The position numbers were made by a program, and so were the translations under genes. From JACCTU01 sp963848525 (GTDB lineage Bacteria; Actinomycetota; Thermoleophilia; Gaiellales; Gaiellaceae): DNA of 64,000 bases. Shown here one piece after another: positions 25,596 to 35,126 of the stretch. A model generated the notes under the pieces. It ran no database searches. It saw only the letters and a list, made by a program, of their open reading frames with translations, and was not told the DNA's origin. The first letter of the stretch is position 1; each line of letters starts with the position of its first letter. The DNA lies in NCBI GenBank assembly GCA_963848525.1, contig CAWKDZ010000005.1:372001-436000 (forward strand). Direction: 5' to 3'.

Positions 25596-26078
25596 GTTCG
25601 CCTTCCAGCCGCAGATCGCTGGTGACGTCGGCTCGGACAAGGTGTTCTAGCGCGGTTACCGCGAAACAGTCAAGGTGGATTGCGATGTTTAATCTCCTCG
25701 ATTTGTCGTAGTTAGTACGGCAAACGCTGCGCGGCGAAGATCAGGCGAATGACGCTTCTCGCTCGAGCGGCGACTCCTTAGCCTTTTCGCACGTCTGAGA
25801 GCACCCGGATCGGAGCCCGTTCGCCGGCGCGGTTCGCCGCCGCCGCGACGGTCGTCGGCCTCGCCCTGTTCGCGGCGGCGCCGGGCGAATCCGCGCGGGA
25901 CGCGAAGCTCCGCCCGACGATTCACCCCGGCCCCGTCGAGCTCGTCAAGCCCGCGCTCGTCCAACAACAGAGCCCGACCAACCTCGGCGTCGCGGGACCG
26001 GGGCCGCGGGTCCCCAGGCCGCCAACCACTCCCAACGCCCCCGCCGCCGCGCCGGCGCACCTGCGGGATCCGGTCGAC
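25596..26078. other. intergenic control region and probable signal-peptide coding extension
   Basis: The left half is AT-richer than its surroundings and holds the palindrome CGCGGT-T-ACCGCG (25651-25663), a plausible operator, and -10-like TAGCCT (25779-25784). From about 25791 the frame of the deacetylase gene is open and reads ARFAAAATVVGLALFAAAPG, a signal-peptide-like segment, followed by a Pro-rich linker into the annotated ATG. No ATG, GTG or TTG exists between the in-frame stop TAG at 25779-25781 and that segment, so the true start is unclear or hidden by a sequence error. Confidence 0.5.
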
Positions 26079-27839
26079 ATGCGGCTGCTGCTCCTCGCCG
26101 CCGACGGCAAGGAGACGGACTACGCGGGGCTGCGCGCCTTCCTCGACCAGCTCGGAATCCCGTACGACGTCCTGCTCGCGGCCCAGACGCCCCTGACGCC
26201 GTCGCGGCTCTGGGACGGCGTCTCCCGCGGCTACTACCAGGGCGTCATCCTCACGACCGGCAACCTGACGTACTTCGACGCCCCGACGGGCACTTGGCGC
26301 AGCGCGCTCGACGACGCGGAGTGGAAAGTGCTCTGGGAATACGAGGCGCAGTTCGGGATCCGCCAGGTGACGTCGTACACCTATCCAGAGGGGCTTCCCG
26401 ACGACTACGGCCTCGACCTGGTCGGGTTCCAGGACACGTCGGCCACGCCGCTCGAGGCGACGCTGACGCCGGCGGGCCAAGCGGTCTTCTCATATATGCG
26501 ACCGGCGCCGGTCACGTTTCGGCACGCGTGGGTCTACCTCGCCACCGTCGAGGACCCGCAGGTGACCACGCCGCTGCTCGTCACGTCAGGCGGACACACG
26601 ATCGCGTCCGTCACGCGCTACCCCGACGGTCGCGAGAACCTCGCGGTCACGGCTGCGAACAACACGTTCATCCGTCATTCGCAGCTGCTCTCGTACGGCC
26701 TCGTCAACTGGGTCACGAAGGGCCTCTTCATCGGCGAGCGGCACGTCAACCTCGACGTGCAGGTCGACGACCTGCTGATCGACAGCGACATCTGGAACCC
26801 GGCTGCGAACAGCGACCAGACCGGGATCACGTACCGCATGTCCGGCGCCGACTACGCGGTCGCGGCGAGCTGGCAGTCGCTCGCTCGAGGGCGTGACCCC
26901 GCGTTCGCCTCCTTCACGCTCGAGCTCGCGTTCAACGGCGAAGGCGCGTCGGGGATCTATCCCCGCGACACGCTGACGCCGTTCGTCAGGTTCTTCAATC
27001 GTCCGTTCGCGTGGGTCAGTCACACCTACACGCACCTGAACCTGGACGACTCGACGCACGCCGTGTCGCTGCAGGAGCTGCAGCTCAATCACCAGGCGGC
27101 TCAGCAGCTCCGGCTGAGCAACTATCGGAGCGACGCGCTCGTCCAGCCCGACATCTCCGGGCTCGGGAACCCGCTCTTCCAGCAGGCCGCGTTCGACTTC
27201 GGGATCCGCTACCTGATCTCCGACACGTCGAGGCCGGGAGGGGCCAACCCGACTCCGAACGCCGGCTTCTACAGCCCCTTCCAGCCCCAGATCCTGATCG
27301 TGCCGCGCCGCCCGACGAACCTCTTCTACAACCTCTCGACCCCGGCCGAGTTCGTCGACGAATACAACTTCTATTACGGCCCGGGCGGGATCTGGGCCTT
27401 CTGGCCGCGCGACCAGACGTACGCCGAGATCCTCGACCACGAGTCCGACAACCTGCTCGGCTACATGCTCGCGTGGGACCTGGACCCGTGGATGTTCCAC
27501 CAGGCGAACCTGCGCGCGTACGACGGTGTCCACAGCCTGCTCAGCGACCTGCTCGACGCGACGTTCGCGAAGTACAGGGCCGTGTACACGCTTCCCGTCC
27601 GCAGCCTCACGCAGCAGGAGGCCGGGCAGCGCATGGCCGAGCGCATGTCGTTCAACGCTGCGGGCGTCAGCGGTGTGCTTCGTCCGTGTGCGTCGGTCAC
27701 GCTCACGGCTTCCCAGTCGGCGGTCGTTCCCGTGACGGGCGTCGCCGCCGGCACGAGCGAGAGCTACGGCGGGCAGGCCATCTCGCGCGTGGGCGTGCAG
27801 GCGGGGGCGCCGCTCACCGTTCCTCTCCCGGCCTGCTGA
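26079..27839 (+). CDS. secreted polysaccharide deacetylase-like protein (Agd3/CE18-like)
   Basis: 586 residues from this ATG; the mature protein is probably longer at the N-terminus because an in-frame signal-peptide-like segment lies upstream. The first 200 residues (LLLLAADGKETDYAGLRAFLDQLGIPYDVL) form a Rossmann-like/accessory domain. The catalytic half has D-V-Q-V-D-D (residues 226-231) matching the NodB metal/base motif and H-T-Y-T-H (315-319) matching the second motif, then RYLISDTSRPGG and the tail. This organisation recalls Agd3-type deacetylases of N-acetylgalactosamine polymers and Pel deacetylases. It is first gene of a four-gene operon with PelF-like, PelG-like and GH114 proteins. 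Confidence 0.72.
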   Translation: MRLLLLAADGKETDYAGLRAFLDQLGIPYDVLLAAQTPLTPSRLWDGVSRGYYQGVILTTGNLTYFDAPTGTWRSALDDAEWKVLWEYEAQFGIRQVTSYTYPEGLPDDYGLDLVGFQDTSATPLEATLTPAGQAVFSYMRPAPVTFRHAWVYLATVEDPQVTTPLLVTSGGHTIASVTRYPDGRENLAVTAANNTFIRHSQLLSYGLVNWVTKGLFIGERHVNLDVQVDDLLIDSDIWNPAANSDQTGITYRMSGADYAVAASWQSLARGRDPAFASFTLELAFNGEGASGIYPRDTLTPFVRFFNRPFAWVSHTYTHLNLDDSTHAVSLQELQLNHQAAQQLRLSNYRSDALVQPDISGLGNPLFQQAAFDFGIRYLISDTSRPGGANPTPNAGFYSPFQPQILIVPRRPTNLFYNLSTPAEFVDEYNFYYGPGGIWAFWPRDQTYAEILDHESDNLLGYMLAWDLDPWMFHQANLRAYDGVHSLLSDLLDATFAKYRAVYTLPVRSLTQQEAGQRMAERMSFNAAGVSGVLRPCASVTLTASQSAVVPVTGVAAGTSESYGGQAISRVGVQAGAPLTVPLPAC

Positions 27840-27843
27840 GGCG

Positions 27844-29355
27844 ATGGGCGCGCCGATCCGCGTCTTGCTCCTCACCGAGGGCACGTATCCCTTCCGCTGG
27901 GGAGGCGTCAGCACCTGGTGCGACGTCCTCACGCACGAGCTGAGCGACGTCCGGTTCTCGCTGCTCGCGATCGCGGAGGGGCCGCAGCTGGAGCGCAAGT
28001 TCGAGCTCGCGCCGAACGTCGAGCACTTTCGGGCCGTTTCGCTCTGGGGGGTGCGCGACGCGTGGGAGGGCGGCTTCGGCGCCCGCGGCCGTCGCGCGAC
28101 GCGGCGGCGGCTCCGGAGCACGACACGTGCGGCGCTCCGCGCCGAGTTCGTCCCCTCGTTCCGACGGCTGACCAGGGCGCTGGTCGGAGACGAGCTCGAG
28201 CCCGAGGAGCTCGCGAGCACGCTCCACGAGCTCCACCGCTTCTTCCTTGCGCACGACTACGACACGACGATGCGCTCGGAGGAAGCGTGGCAGTGCTTCG
28301 TGGCGGAGATTGCGAGCGGCTTCCCGTTGCTCGCGGCGCGGCACGGGTACGCAGGTGCCGGCGTCTCGCTCGCCGACGCGACGGCGGCCTTCCAGTGGCT
28401 CCACCACTGGCTCTTCCCGTTGGCCGATCCGCTGCCGCGTGTGGACGTTGCGCACGCTGCGATGGCCGGGATCTGCTCGATCGTCGCCTCGGTCGTCAAG
28501 CTCGAGCACGGCGCGGGCTTCCTCCTCAGCGAGCACGGGATCTACCTGCGCGAGTGCTACCTCGCCGAGCGAGCCGTCGACGACGGGCTGTTCCGGAAAC
28601 TGTTCAGGCTCCGGTTCGCATTGCTCACGACCGAGCTCGCGTACCGCCTCGCCGACCGCGTGCTGCCCTGCTGCGACTACAACCGCCGCTGGGAGCTCGA
28701 GGTCGGGGTCGACCCGCAGCGGATGCAGACCGCCTACTACGGGCTGAACCCGGACGACATCGAGGAGGCCGCGCCGCGGCAGAACGACGCCCCGGTCGTG
28801 GTCTGGGCCGGTCGAATCGACCCGCTGAAGGACGTCGAGACGCTGCTTCGTGCAGCCGCGAAGGTGTTGGAGGCCCGGCCCGACGTCCAGTTCCGGCTCT
28901 TCGGCAGCGCACCGCCGGGGAACGAGGAGTACCTCGATCGATGCTTGGCGCTGCACGCAAAGCTCGGCGTGGACGGCAGCGTACGCTTCGAGGGGTTCGC
29001 GGACCGGCCGTCGGAGGCCTTCGCACAGGCCGACGTGGTCGTGCTCTCCAGCATCTCGGAAGGATTTCCGTACAGCACGCTGGAGGCGATGTTCTGCGGC
29101 CGCGCGATCGTCGCGACCGCGGTCGGCGGCGTCGCCGAGCAGCTCGGCGAAAGCGGTCGGCTCGTCAGGCCCTGCGACCCGGACGCGCTCGCGCAGGCCG
29201 TCCTCGAGCTGGTCTCGGACCGTGAGCTCCGCGTGCGGCTCGGCCGGGAGGCGCGGCTGCGGGCGGAGTCGGACTTCACGATCGAGCGTTTCCGCGAGGT
29301 CCACACCCGCATCTACGAGTTGCTCGCGAACCGCCCCTCGGAGGTCGCGGCATGA
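27844..29355 (+). CDS. pelF: GT4 glycosyltransferase, PelF-like
   Basis: 503 residues, the usual PelF length. The N-terminus LLLTEGTYPFRWGGVSTWCDVL is the PelF/DUF3492 signature. The GT4 nucleotide-sugar half has WAGRIDPLKDVETLL (Arg324, Lys329) and SISEGFPYSTLEAM with the E-x7-E pair at 406 and 414. In Pel systems PelF is the cytoplasmic polymerase that builds the galactosamine-rich exopolysaccharide from UDP-GalNAc-type donors. It starts four bases after the deacetylase stop and its stop overlaps the next gene (ATGA). Confidence 0.88.
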   Translation: MGAPIRVLLLTEGTYPFRWGGVSTWCDVLTHELSDVRFSLLAIAEGPQLERKFELAPNVEHFRAVSLWGVRDAWEGGFGARGRRATRRRLRSTTRAALRAEFVPSFRRLTRALVGDELEPEELASTLHELHRFFLAHDYDTTMRSEEAWQCFVAEIASGFPLLAARHGYAGAGVSLADATAAFQWLHHWLFPLADPLPRVDVAHAAMAGICSIVASVVKLEHGAGFLLSEHGIYLRECYLAERAVDDGLFRKLFRLRFALLTTELAYRLADRVLPCCDYNRRWELEVGVDPQRMQTAYYGLNPDDIEEAAPRQNDAPVVVWAGRIDPLKDVETLLRAAAKVLEARPDVQFRLFGSAPPGNEEYLDRCLALHAKLGVDGSVRFEGFADRPSEAFAQADVVVLSSISEGFPYSTLEAMFCGRAIVATAVGGVAEQLGESGRLVRPCDPDALAQAVLELVSDRELRVRLGREARLRAESDFTIERFREVHTRIYELLANRPSEVAA

Positions 29356-30950
29356 GCGCGGTCGCGGTCTCGGCCGAGGTGCCGATCGCCGCCGTCGCGC
29401 TGGTCGCGCCGGTTGCGCCGCCTTCGCCGCTCGACGAGATCGTCGACGACGTTCGCCTGCGCGTTGCCCACCCGGTCGACTTCCTCGAGATCGCCGCCGT
29501 GCTCGAGTCGATCGGGGTCACCGACGCGGTCGCCAGAGACGACTACGCCGCGACGGACACCTTCGACCTCGCCGGGTACGTGTTCGACGAGCTGGCTGAG
29601 CCGCGCGGCGATCGGGCAGGGGCACCGGCGAGCGTGTCCCTCAGGGTTCCTTCCCATCCGGCCATCGCGGACGCGCTCCGGGGAACACTCGCGCTTGTCC
29701 CGCTCGTCGCGCTTGGTGCCGTCTTCCTCGCGCTCGCGCGCGACGGCTGGAGCAGCCGGAGCGTGGCCGCGCTCGGCGCGGGGATGAGCATCGCGATGCT
29801 GCCCACGGGCGGCTTCATGCAGGCGGTCCTGCGCCGGACGTCGATCTACCTCGGCTTCGACGACCGCGGGCTCGCTGCCCGGTTCGCCCTGCGCGGCAGC
29901 ATCGTCGGCTTCACCGCGGCCGTCGCCCTGGCAGGGGCGGTGGTCGTCGCGTTCGCGGCCGCCGGTTGGCTGACGCCGTCCGAGCAACTGCTCGTCACGG
30001 TCGGCGCGGTCGCGTTCGCCGGCTTCTGGCTGCCCGCGGCCGCGCTGATGGTCGCTGAGGCGGGTCGCTGGATCGTCTACGCGCTCGCGGCGGGGGCGGT
30101 GTGCGCTGTCGCCAGCGCCGAGGTCGCGTCCGTCGAGGGCGGCCTCCTCGTCGGCTACGGGGTCGCGCTAGGCGCCTTGTTTGTCGGTGCGTCGCGAGCG
30201 TACGGGCCGGACGTCCTCGGCCGTCGGCGACCGCTGCCGCCGCTGTGGGCAACGGTCTTCGAGTTGCGGCCGTACTTCGCCTTCGGCGTCCTGCTGATGG
30301 CGCTGCTCGCGGCGCCGTACGCGCTCGCGTGGATCGCCGTGACCCCGGACGGCGTCACGAGGCTCGAGGCGGTCCAGTCGCTCGGCGCTGCCTTCACCTT
30401 CGGGCTCGTCCCGCTCCTGCTCGCGACCGGCGCCGCGGAGCGCACGCTTCGGCTGTTCTGGTTCGAGGCGCACGAGCTGCAGGAGGCGACGGCCGCGGCC
30501 GAAACGCGGAACTTCCGTCGGGAGCTGCTTCGCTTCCACGGACGTCGCCTCGTCGCCTACGGCGTCGTCAACGCGGTGCTCGTCCTCGTCGCCTACGGCG
30601 TGTTCGCGACGTTGCTCTGGCTTGATGTGACTCCGGCGCTGTTCGGGCCGACCGACCCGACGACGGTGCTGATCTTCTTCGCGGTCGCACTGTTCTCGTT
30701 CTGGCAGCTCGGCGTCGGCCAGTTCAACTGCATGGTGCTGATCAGCCTCGGTCACCCGCGTCCGCCGCTCCGTGCGGTGCGCAGCGCCGTGATCGCGCTT
30801 GCGGTCGTCGGCGTGCCGCTCACGTTCGTCGGCTACGAGTTGACCCCGCTCGCGTTCCTCGTCGGCACGGCCGTCTTCGCTCTGCTCTCCCTCCGGGCGT
30901 GCCTGCGCGCGCTCGCCCGAGCGGACTACCACTATGCGACCGCGTTCTGA
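29352..30950 (+). CDS. pelG: polytopic membrane protein, PelG-like
   Basis: 532 residues: a soluble N-terminal 100 residues (DEIVDDVRLRVAHPVDFLEIAAVLESIGVTD) and then about 12 helices, with a cytosolic middle segment (WFEAHELQEATAAAETRNFRREL) and the tail ALARADYHYATAF. PelG is the 12-helix membrane partner of PelF, thought to carry the polymer across the membrane. The direct sequence match is weak to my eye, so the name rests on helix count, C-terminal end and its place right after pelF. The start overlaps pelF (ATGA) and its end overlaps the GH114 gene by 17 bases. Confidence 0.68.
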   Translation: MSAVAVSAEVPIAAVALVAPVAPPSPLDEIVDDVRLRVAHPVDFLEIAAVLESIGVTDAVARDDYAATDTFDLAGYVFDELAEPRGDRAGAPASVSLRVPSHPAIADALRGTLALVPLVALGAVFLALARDGWSSRSVAALGAGMSIAMLPTGGFMQAVLRRTSIYLGFDDRGLAARFALRGSIVGFTAAVALAGAVVVAFAAAGWLTPSEQLLVTVGAVAFAGFWLPAAALMVAEAGRWIVYALAAGAVCAVASAEVASVEGGLLVGYGVALGALFVGASRAYGPDVLGRRRPLPPLWATVFELRPYFAFGVLLMALLAAPYALAWIAVTPDGVTRLEAVQSLGAAFTFGLVPLLLATGAAERTLRLFWFEAHELQEATAAAETRNFRRELLRFHGRRLVAYGVVNAVLVLVAYGVFATLLWLDVTPALFGPTDPTTVLIFFAVALFSFWQLGVGQFNCMVLISLGHPRPPLRAVRSAVIALAVVGVPLTFVGYELTPLAFLVGTAVFALLSLRACLRALARADYHYATAF

Positions 30951-31725
30951 GCTCGCCGCCCTCTTCGTTGCGCTGCTCTTCGTCACGCCGGCGCCCGCCG
31001 GAAACGGCCAGCGCTGGCAGCCTCGCCCCGGCACGACCTGGCAGTGGCAGCTGACCGTTCCCGTGGACGAATCGGTGCGGGCGCAGGTTTACGACATCGA
31101 CGGCTTCGACAACTCGGCCGCCCTCGTGCGGCGCCTGCACGCGCGCGGCCGCAAGGTCATCTGTTACCTCGACGTCGGCGCGTGGGAGAGCTTCAGGCCG
31201 GACGCGGGGCGGTTCCCGCCCTCGGTCCTCGGCGCCGTCAACCCGCAATGGCCGGACCAGCGTTGGCTCGACATCCGCAGGCTCGACATCCTCGGCCCGA
31301 TTATGGAACGCCGCCTCGACATGTGCCGGGCGAAGGGGTTCGACGGCGTCGAGCTGGACGAGGTCGACGGTTGGCTGCACGAGACCGGCTTCCCGCTGAC
31401 CGCGGCCGACCAGCTCCGCTACAACCGCTTCCTCGCTCGCGAGGCGCACCGGCGCGGCCTCGCCGCCGGGCTGAAAAACGACCTGGAGCAGATCCCCCAA
31501 CTCGTCTCGAGCTTCGACTTCGCGATCAACGAGCAGTGCTTCCAGTACAGCGAGTGCGTCCGTCTGCGGCCGTTCATCGCCGAGCGCAAGGCCGTCTTCC
31601 ACGTCGAGTACGAGGTCGCCCCGCGGCGGTTCTGTCCGGCGGTGACGCGTCTGCGCTTCTCCTCGATGCTGAAGCGGCTACGTCTCGACGCGTGGCGTCG
31701 CGTCTGCGTGGCAGCTAGGCGGTAG
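30934..31725 (+). CDS. secreted GH114 glycoside hydrolase (endo-alpha-1,4-polygalactosaminidase-like)
   Basis: 263 residues with a signal peptide (ELAALFVALLFVTPAPAG). The body has GH114/TM1410 motifs: TTWQWQLT, AQVYDIDGFDN, GRKVICYLDVGAWE, WLDIRR, KGFDGVELDEVDGW, AAGLKNDLEQ, NEQCFQYSECVRL. These acidic residues at strand ends (Asp in YDIDG, Asp/Glu in ELDEVDG) are the likely catalytic set. GH114 enzymes cleave alpha-1,4-galactosamine polymers, the chemistry of Pel and fungal galactosaminogalactan. Its overlap with the PelG-like gene ties the hydrolase to the same polysaccharide. Confidence 0.87.
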   Translation: MRPRSELAALFVALLFVTPAPAGNGQRWQPRPGTTWQWQLTVPVDESVRAQVYDIDGFDNSAALVRRLHARGRKVICYLDVGAWESFRPDAGRFPPSVLGAVNPQWPDQRWLDIRRLDILGPIMERRLDMCRAKGFDGVELDEVDGWLHETGFPLTAADQLRYNRFLAREAHRRGLAAGLKNDLEQIPQLVSSFDFAINEQCFQYSECVRLRPFIAERKAVFHVEYEVAPRRFCPAVTRLRFSSMLKRLRLDAWRRVCVAARR

Positions 31726-33544
31726 CGCGCTCGCGCACGAGCCGCCGCGCGGCGTCCGCGATCGCCTCCGCGTCGATCCCGGCGGCCGCGAGCAGCTCAG
31801 CCGGCTTGCCGGAGTGCGGCAGCCCGCTGACGCCGAGCTTGACCACGCGCGGCGCTTCCTCGAGGTCGGCGAGCGCCGAGAGCACGGCCTCGCCGAGGCC
31901 GCCCTCGGGCCAGTGGTCCTCGACGGTCACGATCGGCGTGCCGAGTCCACGCAGCGTCTCCGCGTCGATCGGCTTGACCGAGTAGCAGTCGAGCACGCGC
32001 GCGGAGATCTCGTCGGCGGCGAGCTCGTCGGCAGCCTTGAGCGCCTCGTGCACCGTGATCCCCGCCGCGACGATCGTGACGTCGGTGTCGTCCGCGTCGC
32101 GCACGACGCGGCTGCCGCCGACCGGGAACTCGTCGTCCGGCTCGTAGATCACCTCCGTGTCCGCCCGGGTCGTGCGCAGGAACGAGATCCCCTCCAGGTC
32201 GGCCATCGCGCGCACGAGCTTCGCGGTCTGGTTGCCGTCGCAGGGGTAGAGGACGGTCGAGCCGTTGACGGCACGGAACGCCGCGAGGTCCTCGAGCGCC
32301 ATCTGCGAGGGCCCGTCCTCGCCGATCGAGACGCCCGCGTGCGACCCGCACAGCTTCAAGTTCGCGCGCGAGATCGCCGCCATCCGGACGAAGTCGTACG
32401 CACGGCTCATGAACGCGGCGAACGTCGACGCGAACGGCTTCCAGCCGATCACCTGCATGCCGACGGCCGCGGCGACCATCTGCTGCTCCGCGATGTACAT
32501 CTCGAAGAACCGCTCGGGATGCGCGTCGCGGAAGATCTCCGAGTACGTCGAGTTCGAGACCTCCCCGTCGAGCGCGACCACGTCGGCGCGCTCACCGCCG
32601 AGCGCCGCGAGCGCCTCGCCGTACGCCTTGCGCGTCGCGACCTTCGACCCGAGCTCGTAGCGCGGCCACTCGACCGCGGTCGGCTCGAACCTGTGCCGCT
32701 CGTGCGCCTCCGGCTTGCGCACGTCGACCGTGACGTTGCGGATTCCGCCGAGCTCCTGGACGGCCTCCTCCGCGACGGCCTTTCCGTGCCAGCCGTTCGT
32801 GTCCTCGACCTTCGAGTACCCCTTCCCCTTGACCGTCTTCGCGACGATCGCGGTCGGCTTCGCCGTCGTCGCCGCCGCCTCGCGGTACGCGGCGTCGATC
32901 TGCTCGACGTCGTGCCCGTCGATCTCGAGCGCATGCCAGCCGAACGCGCGCAGCCGGTCGGAGTACGAGGAGAGGTCCCAGCCGTGCATCGTCTCGCCGC
33001 GCTGGCCGAGCCGGTTGACGTCGACGATCGCGGTCAGGTTGTCGAGCTCGTAGAACGCCGCGTGCTCGGCCGCCTCCCACATCGATCCCTCGGCCATCTC
33101 GCTGTCGCCGCAGATCACCCAGACGCGAAACGGCAGGCGGTCGAGGCGCTTGCCCGCGAGCGCCAGCCCGACGCCGATCGGGAGCCCTTGCCCGAGCGAG
33201 CCGGTCGCGACGTCGACCCACGGCAGCGCCGGTGTCGGATGGCCCTCGAGGCGCGAGCCCAGCTGCCGGTACGTGAGGAACTCCTCCTCCGACAGCACGC
33301 CCGCGGCGCGGAAGAGCCCGTAGACGAGTGGTGAGGCGTGTCCCTTCGAGAAGATCAGCCGGTCGTTCGCCGGGCTCTTCGGTTCGTCGAAGTCGTAGCG
33401 GAAGTGCTCCGCGAGCAAGACCGCGGCGAGGTCGGCCGCCGACATCGACGAGGTCGGGTGGCCGGAGCCGGCCTTCGCGCTCGCGCGCACGGCATCGACG
33501 CGCAGCTGCTGGCCGAGCTCCCGCCAAAGCTCGTGGTCGGGCAT
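31715..33544 (-). CDS. tkt: transketolase
   Basis: 609 residues from ATG 33542-33544. It moves two-carbon ketol units between sugar phosphates with thiamine diphosphate. N-terminal domain: SGHPTSSMSAADLAAVL, SKGHASPLVYGLF, the TPP motif ICGDSEMAEGSMWEA with VDVNRLGQ. Central domain: EMYIAEQQMVAAAVGM (catalytic Glu region), HAGVSIGEDGPSQMALEDLA. C-terminal domain: VEDHWPEGGLGEAV. The length and sequence resemble the shorter mammalian-like transketolases. TACGGT lies eight bases before the ATG. It faces away from rpiB with 22 bases between the two starts, so one control region serves the whole pentose-phosphate block. Confidence 0.95.
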   Translation of the reverse strand: MPDHELWRELGQQLRVDAVRASAKAGSGHPTSSMSAADLAAVLLAEHFRYDFDEPKSPANDRLIFSKGHASPLVYGLFRAAGVLSEEEFLTYRQLGSRLEGHPTPALPWVDVATGSLGQGLPIGVGLALAGKRLDRLPFRVWVICGDSEMAEGSMWEAAEHAAFYELDNLTAIVDVNRLGQRGETMHGWDLSSYSDRLRAFGWHALEIDGHDVEQIDAAYREAAATTAKPTAIVAKTVKGKGYSKVEDTNGWHGKAVAEEAVQELGGIRNVTVDVRKPEAHERHRFEPTAVEWPRYELGSKVATRKAYGEALAALGGERADVVALDGEVSNSTYSEIFRDAHPERFFEMYIAEQQMVAAAVGMQVIGWKPFASTFAAFMSRAYDFVRMAAISRANLKLCGSHAGVSIGEDGPSQMALEDLAAFRAVNGSTVLYPCDGNQTAKLVRAMADLEGISFLRTTRADTEVIYEPDDEFPVGGSRVVRDADDTDVTIVAAGITVHEALKAADELAADEISARVLDCYSVKPIDAETLRGLGTPIVTVEDHWPEGGLGEAVLSALADLEEAPRVVKLGVSGLPHSGKPAELLAAAGIDAEAIADAARRLVRERATA

Positions 33545-33566
33545 GCCCAGGTACCGTAACCGGAGC

Positions 33567-34040
33567 ATGCGAGTCGCGGTCGCCTTCGACCACCGAGGGG
33601 TCAAGCTGCGCACGCGGATCATCGAGCAGGTCGCCGCGCTCGGCCACGAAGTGGTCGACCTCGGGGTCGACGCCCCCGAACCGAAGGTCGATTATCCAGA
33701 CCTCGCCCGAAAGTGCGGCGAAGCCGTGCTTTCGGGCGAATCAGAGCGCGCCGTCCTCGTCTGCGGCTCGGGGGTCGGCGCCTCGGTCGCCGCCTGCAAG
33801 CTGCCGGGCATCCGCGCCGCGATCTGCCATGACGCGTACTCCGCCCACCAGGGGGTAGAGCACGACGACATGAACGTCCTGTGCCTGGGATCGGAGGTGA
33901 TCGGCGCCGAGCTCGCCGCCGAGCTCGTGACCTCGTTCCTGGGGGCGGAGTTCGACGGCGGCGAGCGCTACGTAAAAAGGTTGGAGAAGGTCGCACGAAT
34001 GGAAAAGGAGTACGCACATGGCGAAGTCACGTCTTCATGA
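33567..34040 (+). CDS. rpiB: ribose-5-phosphate isomerase B
   Basis: 157 residues from ATG 33567 (GGAG upstream). Motifs: VAVAFDHRGVKLR, VDYPDLARKCGEAV, the active-site CGSGVGASVAACK with the catalytic Cys, AAICHDAYSAHQGVEHDDMNVLCLG. It interconverts ribose 5-phosphate and ribulose 5-phosphate in the non-oxidative pentose-phosphate pathway. First gene of the plus-strand operon; the transaldolase start lies inside its last 23 bases, preceded by AAAAGGAG. Confidence 0.93.
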   Translation: MRVAVAFDHRGVKLRTRIIEQVAALGHEVVDLGVDAPEPKVDYPDLARKCGEAVLSGESERAVLVCGSGVGASVAACKLPGIRAAICHDAYSAHQGVEHDDMNVLCLGSEVIGAELAAELVTSFLGAEFDGGERYVKRLEKVARMEKEYAHGEVTSS

Positions 34041-35126
34041 GCTGAGCGAGAAGGGGCAGAGCGTCTGGATCGACTCGCTCTCGCGCGAGTGGCTTCGCGA
34101 CGGGACGCTCAGCGGGCTGATCGACGAGGACGCCGTCGTCGGCGTCACCTCGAACCCGACGATCTTCCAGAAGGCGCTCTCCGAGGGCGGCTGGTACGAC
34201 GACCAGCTCCGCGAGGTGCTCGTCGGCGAAGACGAGCCGCGCGAGATCTTCTGGCAGCTCGCGGTCCGCGACGTCCAGGAGGCGCTCGACCTGCTGCGGC
34301 CGGTCTGGGACGAAGGCAAGGGGCTGAAGGGCTACGTCTCGCTCGAGGTCGACCCCGACCTCGCCTACGACCAGACGGCGACGATCGAACAGGCGCTGCG
34401 CCTGCACGCTTGGGTCGACCGGCCGAACCTGTTCGTGAAGATCCCGGCGACCGAGCCGGGCCTCGGCGCGATCGAGGAGTGCATCGCCCGCGGCCGTTCG
34501 ATCAACGTCACGCTGATCTTCTCGCTCGAGCGGCACGCCGCCGTGGCCGAGGCCTACATCCGCGGCCTCGAGCGCCTCGTCGAATCGGGCGGCGACCCCA
34601 CGGGCATCGCGTCCGTCGCGTCGTTCTTCGTCTCACGCGTCGACACCGAGGCCGACAAGCGTCTCGACGCCGCCGGGACGTTCGTTCCGAACTTAAAGGA
34701 AAGCTCGCGATCGCCAACGCGAAGCTCGCGTACCAGCAGTACCAGGAGGTGTTCTCGGGCGAGCGCTGGGAGCGCCTGGCGGCGCGTGGCGCGACGCCGC
34801 AGTGGTGCCTGTGGGCCTCGACCTCGACGAAGAACCCCGAGTACCGCGACGTCCTCTACGTCGAGGAGCTGATCGGCCGCGACACCGTGAACACGATGCC
34901 GCTCGAGACGATCCGGGCGTTCCAGGACCACGGCGTCGTCGCCGACACGCTCGAGCAGGACGTCGAGGGCGCGCGGCAGGTCTTCGCCGAACTCCAGGCC
35001 GCGGGCGTCGACTACGACGACGTCACCGACACGCTCGAGCGCGAGGGCGTGCAGAAGTTCTCGGACTCGTTCTCCGAGCTGCTCGACGGCATCCGGGCGA
35101 AGCAGCGCGAGCTCGTCTCGGCTTAG
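34018..35126 (+). CDS. tal: transaldolase, frameshifted
   Basis: Transfers dihydroxyacetone units between sugar phosphates. The first part has VGVTSNPTIFQKAL, LFVKIPATEPGLGAIEEC (Schiff-base Lys in V-K-I-P-A-T) and SINVTLIFSLERH, ASFFVSRVD. After a single-base frame change near 34680 the second part continues ELKGKLAIANAKLAYQ, PQWCLWASTSTKNP, YVEELIGRDTVNTMPLETI and reaches a normal end. It is the type that in some bacteria is fused to glucose-6-phosphate isomerase; here pgi is separate, 167 bases downstream, with a large palindrome between. Confidence 0.9.

Noticed and set aside
33531..33570. Large palindrome between tkt and rpiB
   Set aside because: On checking, only GGGCATGCCC is symmetric; the flanks do not match.
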